A stretch of DNA of 64,000 bases from Hybos culiciformis (Eukaryota; Arthropoda; Insecta; Diptera; Hybotidae). The stretch's first letter is position 1, and each line of letters starts with the position of its first letter. The DNA is taken from positions 62,258,108 through 62,322,107 of the forward strand of contig OZ023273.1 in NCBI GenBank assembly GCA_964007475.1. Reading direction: 5' to 3'. A program made the translations under genes and the position numbers. The notes beneath the pieces were generated by a model. It saw only the letters and a list, made by a program, of their open reading frames with translations. It was not told the DNA's origin and ran no database searches. Positions 25,982-39,057 of the stretch are shown here, one piece after another.

Positions 25982-28900
25982 TCACATATGAAATCTATCA
26001 TCATGATTTTTCGTTGTCCATATTCCTGGCCAACTATCTTGAGGAAGTTGTTTAGATGCTTTTGTACAATTTGATGTTGCTGATATTTTATTTTCATTAT
26101 ATTGATATTTATTTGACTTACATTTAGGATGGGTTCTAGGACTAGTTATGCACATCGTCAAAATACCACCAATAATTCCCAATGAAGCTAAAAATAAAAA
26201 TATTGAAAAAACTAAAGAAGTATGTATCAAGATGTTTATAAGTAATTTTATATGAAATTGCAGATCGTAGAATGAATAATTAAATGTCAGTCGATCATTC
26301 GGTTTTCTTTTAGAGCCCAGAAATAAACTCACAAGGTTCGTGTTTGGGGTTCAGATTTTCACGAATATTCATTATTTTTGACCGTTTTTTTTCTTTTTTT
26401 AATTATTTCCATTAAAAAAAATTAAAAGTAGGTAGGTATACTTTATTTATATTTTCTTAATAGATTGTTCGATCCTACTTTTATATCGTTTGCACAAATT
26501 CTATAAGCTTGGATTCTTAAACTAATATACAGTCTTAAATAATGTTTATATACATTTACTTTTTTATGTTCACTCTTACCAAAAGCTGTTTGAGGAATTA
26601 GTTGACCAAAAATAACAGTTGCTCCAACAAAAGGCGCTGTAAGCAGCCATATTCTAGCCCAAACAATAGTAGAATATGCACAAATTTTTTTCTTTTCATC
26701 AGTAACTAGTTCTATGGTACTTGTTGTTAAAATTGACAATGTACAAGATATTGCAGTTTTCGATACCATTGCCGACAACATTAGAAGAGCCACTTTTTCA
26801 TTGCCTCTGACTGAAAAAAATTTTAATTGTTATAAATTTGTGGAAAATTGTGAAAATTTCGATTCGAAGTCCTGATGATGGTTACAAAGTAAGTTAAAGT
26901 CATTAAATTTTTTTTGTTTTTTTCTTTATTTCATTAAAGTGATTGATTTTACACTGATAGTGAATCATTGAGATTGACCTACATATTATATAGTAGTATA
27001 TTTTCTTCAGTATCTATATCTAAATAAGTTAATGGTCACAAAACTTGCATTATACACATAATCGTAATTAATTTTCAAACATTCCTTTTCAAATTGACAT
27101 TAAAACTTAAGAGTAAACGTCTGTTTTTGATCGCCCTATCAGGGCGTTTGCCAATCAAGCCCATTTGGGACTAGCGAAACATCATTAAAAGGTTAAAATG
27201 TAGACTACTTTTTTTTTAGGTACAACATTTTTTTTTAATAAATGAATAAAAGTTTAAATTTCTCTAAATGACAAAAAAATAAAACTTGAATAGAACTTTC
27301 AAAATGTTGAGCGAAAAATTTTAAGTTTAGAGGTGCAATTAATTATTATATTTATATTATTTACTTATTATACTTATTACTTACTTTCTGGTGGTATTAG
27401 CCATGCAGTAAACGCTATAAAACCAGATATTATGTTAAATAAACCCGAATATTGCCATTTATTTTCTGTCTTTAAAATCAAAAATAATCCTGTGAACGTA
27501 CCGATCATTTCACAGCAACCAGCTATAGCAGTATTAATTTCTAAATGATCTCTTGAAAATGTTCGAATATTTAGTAACATTCCATAATAAATAACAATAT
27601 AAATAGACCACGATAAATGAACACAAATCATTTGACGAACAGCTTTGGGGCCTTTCCATATACTCCACCATCCAGCTGGTGGTGGACTTTCAATTAATTT
27701 GATTGAATATAATTTCAATTGGTGATCAATATCATAGGGAAGACCGGATTGTGTGCCATTTATTTCAGTACATTTCATTAGAATTTCTTTAGCCTCTTGT
27801 ACTCGACCACGTTGCAACATCCAACGAGGTGAATCTGGAATCCATCTACAATGAAATATTAAACCTAAAATATGTGGATAACAATTTTCAAAGATCTGAG
27901 ATACGGTTTGGTTTGGTGATAGTATTCAGAACCAAACTACAAATTTTTTCATACTATGACAACAAATAAAGAGGAAATGCTTTCTGTTTTAGCTTTTCAT
28001 TTTATTTGTCACAACAACTCGATAAACAACGTCAATTAAAAAAAAAAAAAAAAATAAAACAATCCATTTGAATTCTTACCTCCACAAATATACCAAAATA
28101 AATGTTGGGAATGATATCGCCATGTACAAGTGGGTCCATGATTTGAAAAAGCTAGCTACACCCGGTAATAATATCACTCCTATTGACCAAAATTGTTCAA
28201 ACAAACAAACACAGGTAGTTTTATATTTTCCTCCAGTTATATCACAAACTACAAAAAAACAAAGCTACAATATATAGTTATTGGTTGAAATGAAAATGAT
28301 TGAAACTTACATATCATAGCACCAGCAGTATACATTTGAGCACAACAAACAGCTGAAAGACATCGAAAAAAAACATGCAATTCATAAGATACAACATGTC
28401 CAGTCATATTTCCACAAAAAATTTGAGCTAACATGCCAAACATCATAACATTTCTTGGGCTAAAGCTACAAAAAGAAAATTATTATAAATATTTGTTTTT
28501 GACCATCTTTTTTTCAAATGTTCATATAAATATTCCTCCACAGATTCATGGACAAACTACGAAACCCATCTATAAAATAGTAAACTCTACATCTCTACAC
28601 GAAACAAGAGAGTTTTAAAATTAAAAATCAAATAAAAAAAAAATTTGGATGGCCTATTCCAGATAATGAAGGTATAGAAACTTTATCAAAACTTACTGTT
28701 TAAGTAAATGTGCTGCTAAAATTCCTCCTGTTAATACTCCAAATAAATGGAAGAACTGAGTCGTTGCCACAAGAATATCTCGGGAACACACCTTAAAAAT
28801 GATAATTAGTTTTAAACAAAATTCCTTGTATTATATTTAATTAAAGAAGTGTTAAAAATCTTGAAATTTGTACCAAATCAAATTGAGTTATGATTGAATG

Positions 28901-31272
28901 AAAATCGGCATGATGTTCAAATGAAGTACACGGCACCACATTTGCATTTCGATTTGGTTCTAACCATACTTTGGGCTCATCACTGGCAGATTCATAATGA
29001 AAGTATTGATGAGCATGTTCCATGGCATCTTGGTATACCTAATAAAGATATAAATTAAAATTTAAAAAAAATAATAGGATCTAATAATCGCATAACATCA
29101 CATTCAATTAATTTGCTATAAAAATCTAACAAGAAAATTAAATATGTTAGAAGTGAAAAAATGTGTTTTTTAAATCGATCGATTTGACAGTGTTAAAAAA
29201 AACTAAATCGATTTGATTTCTATGATAACTAATTTGTGTTGTTAACCCAATAACCCTGTTCATTCCATTATCAAGGTCTATAGGAAGACACGCTGTGCAT
29301 AGTTGATGTTAAGAAATACAATAGAAAAAGAAGTCATTTCAATTTCAAGGAATTTTCGAATTCTGCTTGAAAAACAAAACTGACATTGCTTTGGGAATCT
29401 GTTCACCAAAACTTGAATTTTAAGAATCAAACATTTAATTTATTCGTTTCGAACAAAAGAGTAATGCTGTAAAATAAAGTTCTTATGAAACCGATTTTTT
29501 TTGAACTAATACATTTGCACGTATAAATATAATGACTTAAACTTACATTACAAAAATCTATATTGAATTCCTGATCATCTGCTTCTTCTTTTTCTGGATG
29601 TGATATTTTAATCCAGCCCGTCCGATTTTGTAAGTCAGCCGGATGAGCTGGAGGAGGCTTACAATAAAATTCACCATGCCTTGGTGCTGGAGCTGTATAT
29701 ATAATGCAAGCCATAAACCAACTTGATGGAATTTTACAAAGAAATATTAAGAATACAGTTCTTAGTTGCCATTTACCCCATTCACCTGTTACTTTACTCA
29801 CAGCATCTAATTTTGGGGAACTCATTTTTTCAGATGAAGAATAACAATGTTTCTCAGGGTCACCCCTTTTTTCATCGAACGAAGCTGTTGTCGCAGTAGA
29901 TATAAAGCTAGTTGGTGGTAAAGAATTTGATTCATCAACTATTGTTAGAGATTCTATTGAAGGCAGTGAAGATGACTGTTGATTATAAAGCTGATCATTT
30001 ATTTCTATAATTGGGTGATTCTTTTGAATTATATTGCCTATAGGTACATTTAATTCACTCTCAATTTGTGGTGTTGTCGTGGAACTTCTGCGTCGACATA
30101 AATTTATAGGAGTATGACTGATTGCATTGAACGGTCTATTAATGGACTGTGTCGATGACTTTGGATTATCTCCTGATTCCTCGTTCGTCCAAGTTGTGAT
30201 AAGAGGAGATTCAGCCTGCGAATTAAAATTAAATTCAAATTAATTATAATTTGGATACAAATTTTCATCTATTAAAAATTTTAAAATGTGAATTAATTTC
30301 GGATTAGTTAAGTGCTATAAATGTTTGAAGTATATTCGTCAAGAAATATGAAACTTTCAGGAACTAGTTTTGAAAATAACCTAGTATACTGTTAAAGTTA
30401 TTAAATTAACATAAATAACGCCATTTAACAGTTTTCTTTTGAAAAAAAAATGATTTCGAGTGGCACCAAAGGGTTCAATAACTAGATCTAGAACACCGAG
30501 GTACTATAGAATAATTATTTGAATCATTTTAAACTTAAAAAAAAGTCTTTTGGTTGATATAATAATTCATATATCGTCTGCTGAGAAAACAATATATAAT
30601 GAAAAGTATAGTTTCGAATAATTTGTGCTTAAAGATTTTAAAATTAAAAAAACGTATGCAAAAATATCAATATCATCTAAAAAACACATTTTAATCAACA
30701 TTTAGAATATTGCAAAATAGTTGTACTTATAAAATCGAGTACGGGGAATCAAATGGTGGTATTATCTAATAATGACGTATAAATATCATACGTTGTTTCA
30801 TTTCTGAGCAGACGATATTGTTTTTAATCCTTGCAGCACGAAGTATTCATTTTAATTCAATTAAATAATTTATTCGTTTTATAATAACGGCATTTCCAAT
30901 TTAATTTTATATTTCGTAATAAGGTTTAATATAATGATACATGTACCATATTTTATAATTTAAAATAATAATAGAAGTAAACAAAATAGTTACAAAAACA
31001 GCTTTCATAATTAATGAGGCTTCGATGCTTCAATTTAAGTAAGGTTCGTTAACTTTATCTTTGTTTGTTAAAATGTAAGGCTAGGTAAGCTAGATAATAT
31101 ACACATAGTGTCCTAACATAGTCGTAACAGATTTTTGAAATAAATTTAAGTAAGCTGTGTCCTAGCGATAGAAAAAACAACATTCAAGCATTTAGTAGTG
31201 GCATACGGTATCCGAGACTGGATTTGGTGGGAAAAGCATGTATCTCGAATACTCCGATTTCGAATGTGGCAT
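25982..31272 (-). CDS. SLC22-like major facilitator transporter
   Basis: Nine coding exons on the minus strand: 31207-31272, 29547-30215, 28874-29038, 28697-28791, 28311-28465, 28080-28248, 27385-27845, 26580-26810 and 25982-26187. They sum to 739 codons with stop, with GT/AG at every join and phases that fit throughout. The protein has a hydrophilic extension of about 170 residues, then a first membrane segment, a long cysteine-bearing extracellular loop with an NRT glycosylation site and NVVPCTSFEHH, and roughly eleven more membrane segments. RWIPDSPRW (residues about 440-448) is the SLC22 signature before the large cytoplasmic loop, and WLIPPE lies near the end of segment eight. These proteins move organic cations, anions or carnitine-like solutes across the plasma membrane. 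Odd points: the extension is far longer than in most SLC22 proteins, and the usual DRFGRR of motif A reads KHFSPR, losing the key Asp. The substrate cannot be inferred. Confidence 0.9.
30571..30818. mobile_element. 248-base MITE in intron 1 of the transporter
   Basis: Ends ATATCGTCTGCTGAGAAA and the inverse of ATATCGTCTGCTCAGAAA. A second copy, with internal identity over most of its length, sits at 39433-39697. Both are flanked by AT or TA, so the target duplication is probably two bases, but the palindromic dinucleotide makes the exact end ambiguous. It is non-coding. Confidence 0.75.
31207..31272 (-). CDS. First coding exon of the transporter
   Basis: A strong acceptor (TTTTTTCAG before 31284) is followed by 12 bases of leader, then ATG and 22 codons ending at a GTATGC donor. 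The next exon has no in-frame ATG for its first 130 codons yet is fully open, so the start must lie upstream. This exon joins it in phase 0. The alternative is translation from the Met at residue 153, which would waste a 130-codon open frame. Confidence 0.65.
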
Positions 31273-31284
31273 CCTGGACCTGGT

Positions 31285-33240
31285 CTGAAAAAAGTGAAAA
31301 TTGCGAAACAAATATTTTTTTTTTTATTTATGTATGAAACGATCAATAAATATTGAAAGAAATAGCAAATGAAAATATTATATAGGATAGACTTGTAACA
31401 AAAAATCAATATTGCCCAAATATCTCAATAATCTACCTATATCTTTTATCTATATCTATATCTATTAATATAAATAAAAATGTAAATGTATGTTTGCTTT
31501 TAATCTAGGATCTTCGAAAGTACTTTGAAATTTTGACACAGACGTGCTTTCTTTATTTACATTATATACATCTGACACATAAACAGACAAAAAAATGTTT
31601 TTTTGACCATTTTGCAACCGAACCGAAACAACGCCTCTACAACGTGTACAGCTAGAGCTATTGTTTTAATTTGGTGGAAGAGGAACACAAAATATCTATA
31701 AATTAAAAAAAAAAATTATATGACGACCTTCATCTTTTAAATGAAAAGTTATTTTAGAAACTTTAAATAAATTATTAATTTTTGGTCCTTTTTTGAAGAC
31801 ATTATTTATGGATAACTTAACACAAAAGAGCACATATACTAGTAACATACATTTTAAATTTTTTTGAGAAAATAATAGTATTAAATTATGATTTATGGAA
31901 ATATGCTTGCAAAATGTATTTAAAATTTGGCTAAAAAAACCATAAAAATAAAATATATTTTTTTTTTTATAATTTTTATTTTTCGAATAATTAATTCACT
32001 CGTAGTATTATTTTAATATTTTTTTTAAATTATATTTGATTAAATTTTATTCACTAATTTTTATTTAGAAACTTAACAATAAATTAAATTAATTAAATTA
32101 TTTTGTAAATTGTATCTAATAAACCATAACTATTTTGTTGTAAATTAAAAAAAAAAGCCTTTGCTTTTAATGAATTGAAGTTGAAATTAAAAAACAAAAC
32201 AAAAAAACACCTTATTAAAAAATCTTAAAAAGTAGTTCAAATTCGAACAAAACAATATTATGAAAATCGGTCCATAAATCGTCTGAATGCAGGTTTAACA
32301 TACATATATACAGTCCATATAACTAGATTGTAGCCTTTAATAGGTTTCTCAATTTGTTATTGGTTCCAAAGTTTTATAATGTTGCTTGGAAAATTCAGAA
32401 GTTTTTTTTATTGAAAATAAGATAATCCTCAATTATATGTAAATATGTACCTCAATGTTTTGATGCAGGTACATGTACTTAGATAAACACTTTCATGTGC
32501 TATTCAAGATTTTAAACTGAAAACACCATTAATCAAAAAATAATAATTTCATTAGAAAAGGAAATTATTACAGACACATAGGTATCTACTTATAACATTT
32601 TCTTTTAATTTTTAATTTGTTTTTCCAAAAAAATCCATTAAAAAAACGTTTAACGTTAGCCGATTACCAAAAAGAAAGAATAACAAAAATTAACCTTTGT
32701 TTTTTAAGTAAACGGAATAATAAATATTAAAAATATTTATTTAATACCCTTAAAAAAACATAACATTTTATTAATTTTTATTCCTTTTAAATCTACCCTG
32801 AAGTTTTTCATATTAGAAAAACACACTTAAATGTATAGTATTTACAGTACTGTACATATGTGTAAAAAAAATACAAGATATTCTATGTACTTAGGTACCA
32901 TATTTTCTTCTTTTTTTTTTTAGAAACATTCTTAAAAACCAAATGAAATATTATAATTTCTATAACAACAATGTTTACGAAAAACTACTTAATTGTCTAC
33001 CATACGAATATATAAGTCCGTATTACGTTTTTTTAGACATTATATTTTTTTCTTAAAAACATCAAGAATTCTGAAATTAATTTTTTTTAATGAATACGAT
33101 CATTTTAGTATCCTAAATACAACAAAGCAAAAATTAAATGTACTTAAAACTCATAGTCCCAAAATAACAGACGGAGTTTTCTTCTAAGTTTTGATATAAA
33201 AAATTTTTTTTTATAAGGAAATATGTGAGAAAAAAATATT
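31285..33240. other. Gene-free stretch upstream of the transporter gene
   Basis: Should contain the rest of the leader and the promoter of the transporter gene. No core promoter motif stands out. Sequence near 31440-31680 has the look of a dispersed repeat (CTATATCTATATCTATTAA start), unassigned. Confidence 0.35.
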
Positions 33241-33544
33241 TTTTCCTCGATTGTCTACTTTTTAAACAGCAAATTTTGTCGTTATTCCGTGGTCGTCAAA
33301 TGCTTTCTGCTAATTTTCACAAACCACTTAATATGTAGTTTTAGCATCTTGAACATGAACATAGTTTTAATTTCGTTGATAAGCAAAATAATTTATGCTT
33401 TAGTTTAACAGCATTTCTTGGCACCACTTTCTTGGTAACATATTCCCACAATTCTTCATGATCCAGATACGTCTGAACAGTAAATTTCCACGTATCATAA
33501 TTCTTCCAATTTTGGAATCTTAGGTAGAGAATGCATTTCCACAA
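33241..33544 (-). pseudogene. Ty1/copia-type gag fragment
   Basis: The frame from 33544 reads NWKNYDTWKF and LDHEELWEYV, the N-terminal gag pattern of copia retrotransposons. The frame then shifts, and VHVQDAKTT followed by QKAFDDHGITTKFAV continues the same domain in another frame with stop codons between the pieces. No protease, integrase or reverse transcriptase and no long terminal repeats are nearby. It is an old, broken fragment. Confidence 0.7.
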
Positions 33545-33559
33545 AAAAATTTTAGCGTG

Positions 33560-35410
33560 AGAAAAAAGAAAACTTTTAAAATCTCCGCAAGGTATAATTC
33601 CATATGTATTTTACAAAATAATATTGTTCGTAAAATTAAGGCACTTTTATTTATCGTAATTTCGTAACATTATAAGATAGTAAGTGGAATGGGTGAAAAA
33701 GTTTTAATTTAAATATCGGAGAACAATAATAGAAACACACACGTGTATTCAGTTAAAAAAATAAAATGAAAGAATTTATTATATTACTACTGCAATTATA
33801 AATGTTTTCTTATGCTATTGCCTTTCCTAATAAAAATCATCATGTTTTTAACCTTAATATTTCTAAGGCATCCCTTAAAGCTGGTTTAAAAACTAATTCT
33901 TTTTTCTCTAATAACATTGGAAGACTTTAATTAATATTTAACTTCTATCTGTTTCTTTTACTTCTATTTTTTCTGTTTTTTCTATTCTTTATTTTTTTTT
34001 AATCTACTCCTCTTCTAATCTTCTTCCTTTAAAACTTTGTTTTTCAAGGGAAACTATTCTTTGTGTTATGTGACATGTCACTAGTGATTTCGTTGTTTAT
34101 CAGAACCGAGAATTGTTCTTAGTGTTTTATGTTTTTTTTTCTATAATTCTTTTTTGTTTTCTTTTCTGATGCTTGATTTAAGCATCGTTTGGTGGTAATA
34201 TTAATTTTCCATTGCATGCTTCGTATCGAGCCCTCTCCTCTCGTATTAGCATGTATATGAGAGTGATGGTAAAGTTTTCATGGGAATTTATTGCCTTGAA
34301 GTGTAGTGGTGTTAAGATACACCCCCAACTTAATTAATTATATTATAATTATCTATCAGCATCAGCACATGATTTACTTAATCGTAAAAACTACGAAATT
34401 GTGTTATTACTGTAACGATATAAATGATAAACTTTACCCCTTTCATTTATTGAAAATAAAAAAAATTAAATAAAAAATAAATTGTTACAAAATTTTGATT
34501 ATTTTAATTTAAAAAAAAAAGTTTTCATAATACAAACGCAAAATCATTTACTACATGCTACTATAATATAGTTCGTATCCGTTCTACTCGTTCTAGCTTG
34601 CCTGAATACATCTATGTTGTGACTAATTTTACCTTTAAAAAGATTTTTTTTATATGTACAGCAAAATGTTTCTACAAAACTTTAAAACTTTAAAGGGCTC
34701 TCTAATCATAAACTCAAGAAATCGTTTGTTTTATATACAAGATGCGGTTCAAATATTAAAAATTCGTATTCAAATTTTATTACAATGTTATCACAAAATA
34801 AAATTATTTTTTTAAAAAGAAAAAACAAAAAAAAAATTTTCTTTTTATAAAATTCAAAATTTATTTTATAATAATTTGAGTGTCGAACGTTCTTCTCACC
34901 ATTCACATTGGCAATATATTCTTTTTACGTTTACTTCATAATATGTATCTGAAATTATTCATCGATTAATGTGAGGAGTATGCGATGTAAATTAGGTATA
35001 ATATAATTACAGATTATTTGATAAACCTTAAGTAACAAAAATTTAATTTTTCTTTTTAAAAAAAAATTTAAAATAAAAAGAAAATCGATCTAGGGAAAAT
35101 AACCAGTAGACGAAGAAAGTAGGATAAGCGAATAAAAAGTAAGATTAGTAAAAAAGAGGTCAATTATTTGCTTCCAGCTTCTACAGGACAAACTAATGCA
35201 AAACTAGTATACATAGTTTCTTGCATATGGAGGGTCGAAATAAGTACATGTATGTTTTCATGAAACTCAGAACCGTGTTCAAAATTTCATACATAGCGGC
35301 CCAAGAACATTTCTAAATAAATTTAAGGGCAGTGCAGAGCAGATATTACAAATTCCAATTTAACTCTAACTTTGAAAACGTTATTTTCTTATTATTATTT
35401 TTGTAAATAA
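33560..35410. other. Gene-free stretch
   Basis: No coding frame with splice support. The part at about 34050-34330 is somewhat richer in GC and could be regulatory or an untranslated exon; nothing decisive. Confidence 0.35.
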
Positions 35411-35830
35411 AATAGTAGATTACAATACATATTAAGAAAATTTGTTATTACAACGAGTTGTGTATACACAAAAAAACATAGACACGAGTCAATACTTATA
35501 TCACTAGACCGTTAGGTCGAGTGATATAATATTGACAAATGTCCATGTGTTTTTGTGTATAAATATACACAACGAGCTGTATAACAAATTTTATTAACAT
35601 GTTTTGTATACTGTTTTAATGTGCATGTGAGAGGTAGTTGCAATCAATACATTTGCAATGCAAAAAATAAACAAAAGTTCAAAATGAAGTAAGTAAATAA
35701 AATTTACTTAATACGGAGAATGTAAATAAAATTTACTTAATTAAATAATTACATGTGACGCATACAATATACCATTTACCGAGCTCAATTTACGATTGTA
35801 AATACAACTTACCGATCACATGCCCATTAA
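35411..35830 (-). mobile_element. CTTCGG-hairpin repeat family, copy C
   Basis: Minus-strand, diverged but complete at both ends: TTAATGGGCATGTGATCGG at 35830 and AATCTACTATT at 35411. The tandem centre is replaced by a different short repeat (AAGTAAATTTTATTTAC, near 35690-35750). The hairpin tip is GACCTAACGGTC instead of GACCTTCGGTC, with the stem kept by a paired change. Confidence 0.7.
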
Positions 35831-35836
35831 AAATAT

Positions 35837-36362
35837 TTAATGCGTTGGGGATCGTTATGTTGTATTTAGTGCTATAGAATTTAGATCATTATATGCGTCA
35901 ATACACATGCAATCATTTAGATGCATCTGCGTAAATAATGAAAAAATTTAGATGCATCAGCGTATATAATGAAAAAATTTAGATGCATCAGCGTAAATAA
36001 TGAAATCATTTAGATGTTTCGTATTGAATATTACGTAATACCTAAACAAACATAATATGTCTCACAATATTTCAATATAGCCAAATACAAAAAAAAAATG
36101 AGAAAAAATGAGAAGACAAAAAATATTCTCTCTTTGCAACTACCTCTCCCCTACGCATTAAAACAGTATATTGGATATGTAAACAAAATTTGTTATACAA
36201 CTCGTTCTGTATTTACACAAAAATACATTGACACTTGTCAATTTATATCACTCGACCTTCGGTCTCGTGATATAAGTATTGACTCGTGTCAATGTATTTT
36301 TGTGTATACAGAACTCTTAATTAATAACAAATTTAGTTTACATATACAATAATCTACTATTA
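35837..36362 (+). mobile_element. CTTCGG-hairpin repeat family, copy D
   Basis: Nearly identical to copy A, with a small deletion in the 5' block. It lies six bases from copy C in head-to-head orientation, and its end AATCTACTATTA runs directly into the start of copy E, sharing the TTA. The close match to copy A indicates recent spread. Confidence 0.75.
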
Positions 36363-36724
36363 ATGCGTTGGGGATCGTTATGTTGTATTTAGTGCTATAG
36401 AATTTAGATCACTAAATGGAGTATTATATGCGTCAATACACATGCAATCATTTAGATGCATCTGCGTAAATAATGAAAAAATTTAGATCATCAGCGTAAA
36501 TAATGAAATCATTTAGATGTTTCGTATTGAATAAATATTTTCTCTTTGCAACTACCTCTCCCCTACGCATTAAAACAGTATATTGGATATGTAAACAAAA
36601 TTTGTTATACAACTCGTTCTGTATTTACACAAAAATACATTGACACCTTGTCAATTTATATCACTCGACCTTCGGTCTCGTGATATAAGTATTGACTCGT
36701 GTCAATTTATTTTTGTGTATACAG

Positions 36725-38840
36725 GGGTGGAATTATGTAACTTTGTCGTTTTTGTGACAATCGACAATTTCAAACACGATCAATTTGTATGGACAATGAA
36801 AATTATTGCTTCGCGTATTTAATCATCATCATCTGTTGTATATTATATTTCTTTCTGGCAAAAAAAGAGTTTATTTCCTCTCTTTAAGAGAAAATATATA
36901 CAAAGTAAAGCTTACTTCAAGAAAAGAAGAGTCCAAATTGTAAATGTGTGGGTTATAAAACTTAATAAAAACCTAAAATTTCAACCGATTTATAGAGTGA
37001 ACTTTGATTTATAAAATATTTAAAAAAATGTGAGCGCGGAGAAAAAAAAATTATGTACCTACTTTTTTTGAATTTAATAGACAATTGTCGAAAAAAAGTT
37101 TAGCTTCACATAACTGAAATTATAGAGAATTGTCTATCAAATAAAAACGACAGCTATTTTTTGGTCGTCAATTTTAAAACAATAAATTAATAAATCAAAA
37201 TTTTTTTTTTATAAAATGTCAATTTACTTTTATTCAACAAATGATTTTATTTCGTAACCATTGATAAGGATTACGTTTTTTTTTTTTGTTTTTTTTTAAT
37301 TATTTCCATTTCGTCGAAGGTTCAAACTGTTGTTGAATAAAGAATAAACATCTATAAGCATCTTAAAAAAATAAAACGTTTTATTTTTGAAGTGAATTAA
37401 AAACTTCAATAATAAGAAAGTCTAGGTATTTGACCATTAATTTCTAAATTATAAATTAACAAAAACTACAATGTATCATGTTAAAATTTTGATTTACGAT
37501 TTTATGAATTGTAGGAGGTGAGAAGGGCTAATATTTAATCCTTGAATGGCAGTTTTCAAGATGCCTTATTGAATGTGATTTATTATAGAATTTTTTTATT
37601 TTTGGGCCATTTGATAGTTTAATATTTTTATCTGATTGACCATTATTGATAGAAAATACTTGGTTTATTTATAAAAATAATTAAAATAAATTGTTTATTC
37701 TTAAGCAATTGTTTTATAGTTATAATTTATTCTCTAATTAAAATTTAATTTTTTAAACACTAAAAATCATTTAAATTAGTTATGGCTCCTAAAACCTAAA
37801 TTTTTATAAAAATTTATTATTTCCTAGATAATGATCAGAAATTAAAATTATAAAATTTGAATTAGATACCAATGTAAATATGTACATAATTCAAGGAAGA
37901 TTATTTGCTTTGACTCAGCTAAATGATGCAAAACTAAAGAAGCACGTTTGATAAGTCATTCTATTGTTATGTTATTTATGCCTTAGATAATATTGTCAAG
38001 GAAGAAATATGAATCGGAACAAACGAAGTATGTTAAATATTAACACAATATTTGACCCAAGCAGAAGTACTTAGTTCTGAATAAAATAAAATCGGTTAAG
38101 AAAATAATCATTTTTTAATTAAATAAATACATTTTAATGAAGTAAAATAATGGTTTTGTTTTTCAAAAATTAATGAATTGATTGAAATATTTGTTTAAAA
38201 TTTATCTTTAAAATAAGTAGGTATTTTTAATCAACATGAAAGCATAAGTTAAATAGATGAGTTCTAAACATTTTTATGATTTACAAATTACGGTATAAAT
38301 AAAACACAATTATGAAAAAGTGTAAAATAAGTATGCGTAATTTTCAAAAATTTCATAAAACCTTAAATTCACAATTTATGCGAAATTGAAGTGAACACCA
38401 CACCACATACGAAATAAAAATTTTTCTATATCAATTTTCACGTTGCCATTATAAAGAATACAACTAAAAACCTTTTGTTAGTGTATGTTTTAAAATCATA
38501 AATACAGTATAAAATTTTGAGTTTGTTTACTAAATTAAAAAATTATTGAGAGAGAAAAAATGTGATTTAATATTTAAAAAAAATTCTCTACACTATATTT
38601 TTTGCTAAAACGATATTTAAAAATTCACGATATTTTTACATGAAGCAAAAAAGTCGAATTGGACGTGTTTGTGATCGAAGTCGACAATTAAAAATTTTTT
38701 TTTTCGTTAATTTCTGAATAATATTATGAGAAATGTGATTTCCACCTATTAAAATTACATGAAGCAAAAAGTCGACAATTGTTAAATTTTGTGACAATTG
38801 TCGATTGTCGACCGGTGACAATTGTTATATGATTCCACCC
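36725..38840. mobile_element. 2.1-kb element with 3-base target duplication
   Basis: Ends GGGTGGAATTATGTAAC and the inverse of GGGTGGAATCATATAAC. CAG is present at 36722-36724 and again at 38841-38843, exactly where copy E of the CTTCGG family is split, so a three-base duplication is secure. Subterminal GTCGACAATTG and GACAATTGTCG motifs recur near the right end. There is no open frame of note. PIF/Harbinger elements also duplicate three bases but prefer TWA, so the family is open. Confidence 0.75.
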
Positions 38841-39057
38841 CAGAACTCTTAATTAATAACAAAAGTCGAAACCCGTGAGATATTCACGGAAGTTAAATAA
38901 ATTTAAATTTTTGAAATACATTTTTTAATTTTATTTTCCAACAAATTTACCGTAGTTTGCAATGCTTTTTTCGAATTTTACAATGTTTTTTTCATTGATT
39001 TTTTTTATCCGGCAAATATGTAAAAAAATATGTAAATTTCAAAAGATGTCTCTATAC

